A stretch of 64,000 nt of DNA. Origin: Desulfoferrobacter suflitae (lineage in GTDB: Bacteria > Desulfobacterota > Syntrophobacteria > Syntrophobacterales > Syntrophobacteraceae). How positions within the stretch are numbered: position 1 is the stretch's first letter; each line of letters begins with the position of its first letter. The stretch covers positions 124,001-188,000 of the forward strand of contig NZ_JAIBKA010000008.1 of NCBI RefSeq assembly GCF_022603395.1, written 5' to 3'. Positions 61,049-64,000 of the stretch are shown piece by piece. The notes beneath the pieces are model-generated. The model did no database searches, had not been told where the DNA came from, and saw only the letters and a program-made list of their open reading frames with translations. The position numbers and the translations under genes are program-made.

Positions 61049-61765
61049 CTACATCCCCAAATAGGCCGTCTTGATGTGCGGATCATTCAAAAGGTCCCGG
61101 GCCGGGCCTTCCAGAACGATTCGTCCGTGCTCCAGCACGTAGCCGCGGTCGCTCAGACCGAGCGAGTGCTTCACGTCCTGTTCCACCAGCAGCACCGTAG
61201 TGCCCTGCTGCGCAATGGTGCGCACCGTGTCGAAGATCATTTTGATGAGAATGGGCGCCAGTCCAAGGGACGGCTCGTCGAGCATCAACAGCTTCGGTTT
61301 GGCCATGAGGCCCCTGGCGATGGCCACCATCTGCTGTTCTCCACCGGAGAGCGTCATGGCCATCTGGCTCTCTCTTTCCCGCAGCCGCGGAAACAGCCGG
61401 TAGACTTCCTCGAGGGTCTCCTCCCTGGCTTTGTCCGCGCGGCTGTTGTAGGCGCCGACAATGAGGTTGTCCCGGACGGACATGAGGGAAAACAGCCGCC
61501 TCCCTTCCGGCACATGAATTATGCCGCGCTCCACGATAACTTCCGGCGGTGAACCATGAATCGGCCGGCCTTCAAACAGAATTTCCCCTGTGGACGGCTC
61601 CAGCAATCCGGAAAGGGTCTTGAGCAGAGTGGATTTGCCGGCTCCGTTGCCGCCGATGATGCTCACCACCTCCCCCTCCTCGACCCGCAAAGAGAGCTCG
61701 AAGATGACCTGCACGTCACCGTAACGGACGTCAATTCCGTTAACCTGCAGAAATGACATACTCAT
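61049..61765 (-). CDS. livF: Branched-chain amino-acid type ABC ATPase LivF
   Basis: This 238-residue ATPase has Walker A GGNGAGKST, signature LSGGEQQ, Walker B LLMLDEPSLGLAP and the C-terminal GxVLEHGRIVLEG. It is the second ATPase of a HAAT importer with LivG, LivM and LivH. It overlaps livG by 26 bases. A downstream ATG at 61759 is an alternative start. Confidence 0.93.
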   Translation of the reverse strand: MSMSFLQVNGIDVRYGDVQVIFELSLRVEEGEVVSIIGGNGAGKSTLLKTLSGLLEPSTGEILFEGRPIHGSPPEVIVERGIIHVPEGRRLFSLMSVRDNLIVGAYNSRADKAREETLEEVYRLFPRLRERESQMAMTLSGGEQQMVAIARGLMAKPKLLMLDEPSLGLAPILIKMIFDTVRTIAQQGTTVLLVEQDVKHSLGLSDRGYVLEHGRIVLEGPARDLLNDPHIKTAYLGM

Positions 61766-62471
61766 CCCCCAGATAGGCCTTGATCACCCTCTCATCGGAA
61801 GCCACCTGGTGCGGGGCGCCCTCGGCGATCTTCTGACCGAAATGGAGCACCACCACATGGTCCGAGAGGGCCATGATGGCGCGCATGATGTGCTCGATGA
61901 CGAATATGGTGATGCCTCGCCCGCGCAGCTGTTGGATGACGCCGACCATCTCGTCCACTTCCGAGGGTCTGAGCCCGGCCATCACTTCATCGAGCAGCAG
62001 CAGTTGCGGTTCGGTGGCCAGGGCGCGGGCAATTTCCAGCCGCTTGCGGTCGGCGATGGTGAGGTTGCCGGCTCTGCTGTTCCTGTGCTTTTCGAAATGC
62101 AGATACTCGAGGACCTCGAGGGCCTTCCGTTCCGCCTCGCTGCGACTGTTGGTGCGGGCAAATGCACCCACCATGACATTGTACAGTACGCTCTTGGTGG
62201 CGAACGGCTTGACGATCTGAAAGGTGCGGGCGAGTCCCCTTTTGCAGAGGTTCCAGGGCCTTTCGCCGTTGATTCGGACCCCGTTGAAGTAGATCTCCCC
62301 GCCGCTCGGCGCGTACACTCCCGCAATGCAGTTGAAGGCCGTCGACTTGCCGGCTCCGTTGGGGCCGATCAGTCCGAAGATCTGCCCCGGCTCGATGGTG
62401 AGGCTCAGGTCGTTGAGGGCCCGCAGGCCGCCAAAATCCTTGTGAAGGCCGCGTATTTCAAGAATGTTCAT
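61740..62471 (-). CDS. livG: Branched-chain amino-acid type ABC ATPase LivG
   Basis: This 243-residue ATPase has Walker A GPNGAGKST, Walker B LLLLDEVMAGLRPSE and the LivG-specific ARTFQIVKPF segment. It pairs with LivF. Its start overlaps the livM stop by 4 bases. Confidence 0.94.
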   Translation of the reverse strand: MNILEIRGLHKDFGGLRALNDLSLTIEPGQIFGLIGPNGAGKSTAFNCIAGVYAPSGGEIYFNGVRINGERPWNLCKRGLARTFQIVKPFATKSVLYNVMVGAFARTNSRSEAERKALEVLEYLHFEKHRNSRAGNLTIADRKRLEIARALATEPQLLLLDEVMAGLRPSEVDEMVGVIQQLRGRGITIFVIEHIMRAIMALSDHVVVLHFGQKIAEGAPHQVASDERVIKAYLGDEYVISAG

Positions 62472-63481
62472 GCGGATGCCTCCCCGCCTTCGGTGCCCGC
62501 CAGGCGATCCACCAGCCTATTGTAGAGACGTGTCAGCGGCTCCTGCAGTCCGCGCGGTTGATAGAGCATGACCAGAATCAGGACCACCCCGAAAATGATC
62601 AGGTGCAGCCCGGGCACCGTGTCGCCGAAGTAAATCCGCGAAAAATCGCTGACCGGTCTCAACAGCAGCGCTCCCAGCACCGGCCCGGCGATGGAGCCGC
62701 GCCCGCCGATCAGGGCAATGAAGGCGATCTCGAAGGATAAATCCAGGGAAACTACACTCTTGGGGTGGATGTACAGGGTGAATTGAGCGTAAAAGGTTCC
62801 CGCCAGCGCCGTCAGAAACGAGCTCATGGCCATGGCGATGAGCTTTGCCCGCGCCACGTTGACACCCAGGGCCATGGCCGCTTCGGGCTCTTCCCCGCCG
62901 GCATTGAGGTAGTAGCCGAGCTTGGAGCGTGAAATGCAGTAGGTGAGCAGCAGGACGGCTGCCAGCATGATCAAGATGATGTAGTAATAGGGTTCCTTGA
63001 CGGCGAACATGAAGTTGCTCAGGCCCAGCTTCAGCGGTGGAATCTGCAGGCCGCGCGGACCATTGATGACAAAGGGGCCGAGCCGGTCGATGTTTTCGAT
63101 CATGACGCGGATGCCTTCGGCAAAGGCGATGGTGGCCAGAGCAAAATAGGCGCCGCGCATTTTGAAGGTCGGCAGGCCGATGAGGATCCCGACCAGGGTG
63201 GCCAGGATGCCGCCGACCAACATCCCCAGCCAGGGACTGACGCCGTACTGCAGATACAGGATGGTGGAGGTGTAGGCGCCGATCCCGACAAACGCCGCGT
63301 GGCCCAGGGGGAGAACACCGGCAAAACCGCCCACCAGATTCCAGCTGGTGGTCAGGTAGGCGTAGAAATAGAGGAGTATGAGGATGTGCAGATAGGTGGC
63401 GCTGCGCATCACCAGCGGCAGACCAAGGGCCAGGACCGCGACCAGCAGGCAGGCGGATTGGTTTATGCTGCGACGTGTCAT
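62468..63481 (-). CDS. livM: Branched-chain amino-acid type ABC permease LivM
   Basis: This 337-residue membrane permease has about nine hydrophobic segments and the family loops AGVLPLGHAAFVGIGAY, GALAIPFAEGIR-like ATIAFAEGIR, and GGRGSIAGPVLGALLL. It forms the channel with LivH. Import of branched amino acids, amides, urea or aromatic acids is known in the family; no binding protein is in view. Confidence 0.92.
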   Translation of the reverse strand: MTRRSINQSACLLVAVLALGLPLVMRSATYLHILILLYFYAYLTTSWNLVGGFAGVLPLGHAAFVGIGAYTSTILYLQYGVSPWLGMLVGGILATLVGILIGLPTFKMRGAYFALATIAFAEGIRVMIENIDRLGPFVINGPRGLQIPPLKLGLSNFMFAVKEPYYYIILIMLAAVLLLTYCISRSKLGYYLNAGGEEPEAAMALGVNVARAKLIAMAMSSFLTALAGTFYAQFTLYIHPKSVVSLDLSFEIAFIALIGGRGSIAGPVLGALLLRPVSDFSRIYFGDTVPGLHLIIFGVVLILVMLYQPRGLQEPLTRLYNRLVDRLAGTEGGEASA

Positions 63482-63531
63482 TGCGTTACCGATTCACGCG
63501 TATTTGAATTGAGCTGCAACAGCCGAGATCA

Positions 63532-64000
63532 TTACCAGTCATACTTGACTCCAAACAATCCGGACGGTTTGAGAAACAGGAACACGAGGAACAACGCGTA
63601 AACGATGGCCTCCGTCCAGGTGGCTGCCATGAACTGGGGGCCGACCGATTCGATCAAGCCAATGATGATCCCCCCGAGCAGCGCCCCGCCGATGCTGCCC
63701 AGGCCGCCCAGCACGACGATGATAAACCCCTTGATATCGAACAGCACCCCGACCGTCGGGAAGACGTTGTAAAACGGAATCAGGGTGACGGCGGCGACGC
63801 CGGCCGTCGCCGTCCCGATGCCGAAGGCCAGGTTGTAGACCTTGTAAGGACTGATCCCCATCAGGCTGGAGGCCTCACGGTCCAGGCTGGTGGCCCGGAT
63901 GGCCCGCCCGATTCGGGTCCTTTGCAGAAACCAGTAGAGCAGGCCCGCGGTAACCAGTGCCGTGACAAATCCCCAGAACTTGGGGACGGAAATGAGCATG
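63532..64000 (-). CDS. livH: Branched-chain amino-acid type ABC permease LivH, C-terminal part
   Basis: The gene runs off the right edge; the C-terminal about 156 codons are visible. They include RTRIGRAIRATSLDREASSLMG (the EAA-like loop) and GGLGSIGGALLGGIIIG, typical of LivH. It ends with VKYDW. It is the first visible gene of the operon; a binding protein may lie further right. Confidence 0.93.
   Translation of the reverse strand, partial: MLISVPKFWGFVTALVTAGLLYWFLQRTRIGRAIRATSLDREASSLMGISPYKVYNLAFGIGTATAGVAAVTLIPFYNVFPTVGVLFDIKGFIIVVLGGLGSIGGALLGGIIIGLIESVGPQFMAATWTEAIVYALFLVFLFLKPSGLFGVKYDW

Noticed and set aside
59161-61074. 637-codon plus-strand frame opposite the aldehyde oxidoreductase gene
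   Set aside because: It is antisense to a clearly conserved gene and has no recognisable domain or ribosome-binding site.

Overview
The window is about 57-60% G+C by impression, gene-dense and bacterial. Gram-negative features are clear: lipoproteins, an RND tripartite pump and an Slp-type lipoprotein. A tungsten-type aldehyde:ferredoxin oxidoreductase, a UbiD/UbiX pair and a type III-A CRISPR system point to an anaerobic, deltaproteobacteria-like organism (Desulfobacterota/Syntrophobacteria). That placement is an inference from gene content, since there is no rRNA or marker gene here.

Layout. 1-5.9 kb: start of an Slp-like lipoprotein, an amidohydrolase, then a minus-strand group of a UbiD-family decarboxylase with a Sec signal peptide, an ABC-2 exporter (ATPase and permease) and a methyltransferase. 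6.4-10.6 kb: an LpdD-like prenyl-FMN chaperone, UbiX, a GNAT-like protein, an MFS transporter, a HAD hydrolase and a tiny Cys-rich protein. 11.0-16.6 kb: a complete dipeptide/nickel-type ABC importer. 16.6-20.5 kb: mixed housekeeping enzymes. 20.7-26.6 kb: an RND efflux operon. 26.8-30.0 kb: two tandem membrane-anchored SPFH proteins. 30.2-31.0 kb: a small zinc-ribbon protein and a truncated acyl-CoA ligase remnant.

31.3-52.3 kb is a CRISPR-Cas island, all on the plus strand: a CARF ring-nuclease-like gene, cas6, cas10-csm2-csm3-csm4-csm5, csx20, a Card1/Can2-like CARF nuclease, a TPR plus primase-polymerase-like protein (CAPP family), cas1, two tandem cas2 genes, a leader and an array that I count as 83 repeats and 82 spacers. 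Cas10 keeps both its HD and GGDD motifs, so target-RNA-triggered cyclic oligoadenylate signalling to the Card1-like nuclease is expected, with two candidate ring nucleases to switch it off. The adaptation module is the most unusual part. The CAPP-like protein keeps the fold signatures and a Cys-rich PriL-like C-terminus but lacks recognisable catalytic acidic residues. Two different Cas2 proteins follow Cas1. The array shows clusters of overlapping, same-strand spacers and many spacers with strong inverted repeats.

52.5-54.4 kb: a small secreted protein, a secreted beta-helix protein and a tautomerase. 54.6-64.0 kb: one long minus-strand operon, livH-livM-livG-livF, aldehyde:ferredoxin oxidoreductase, pxpA-pxpB-pxpC, biotin carrier and biotin carboxylase. 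It looks like an uptake and catabolic unit for an amide or organic acid whose substrate cannot be read from sequence.
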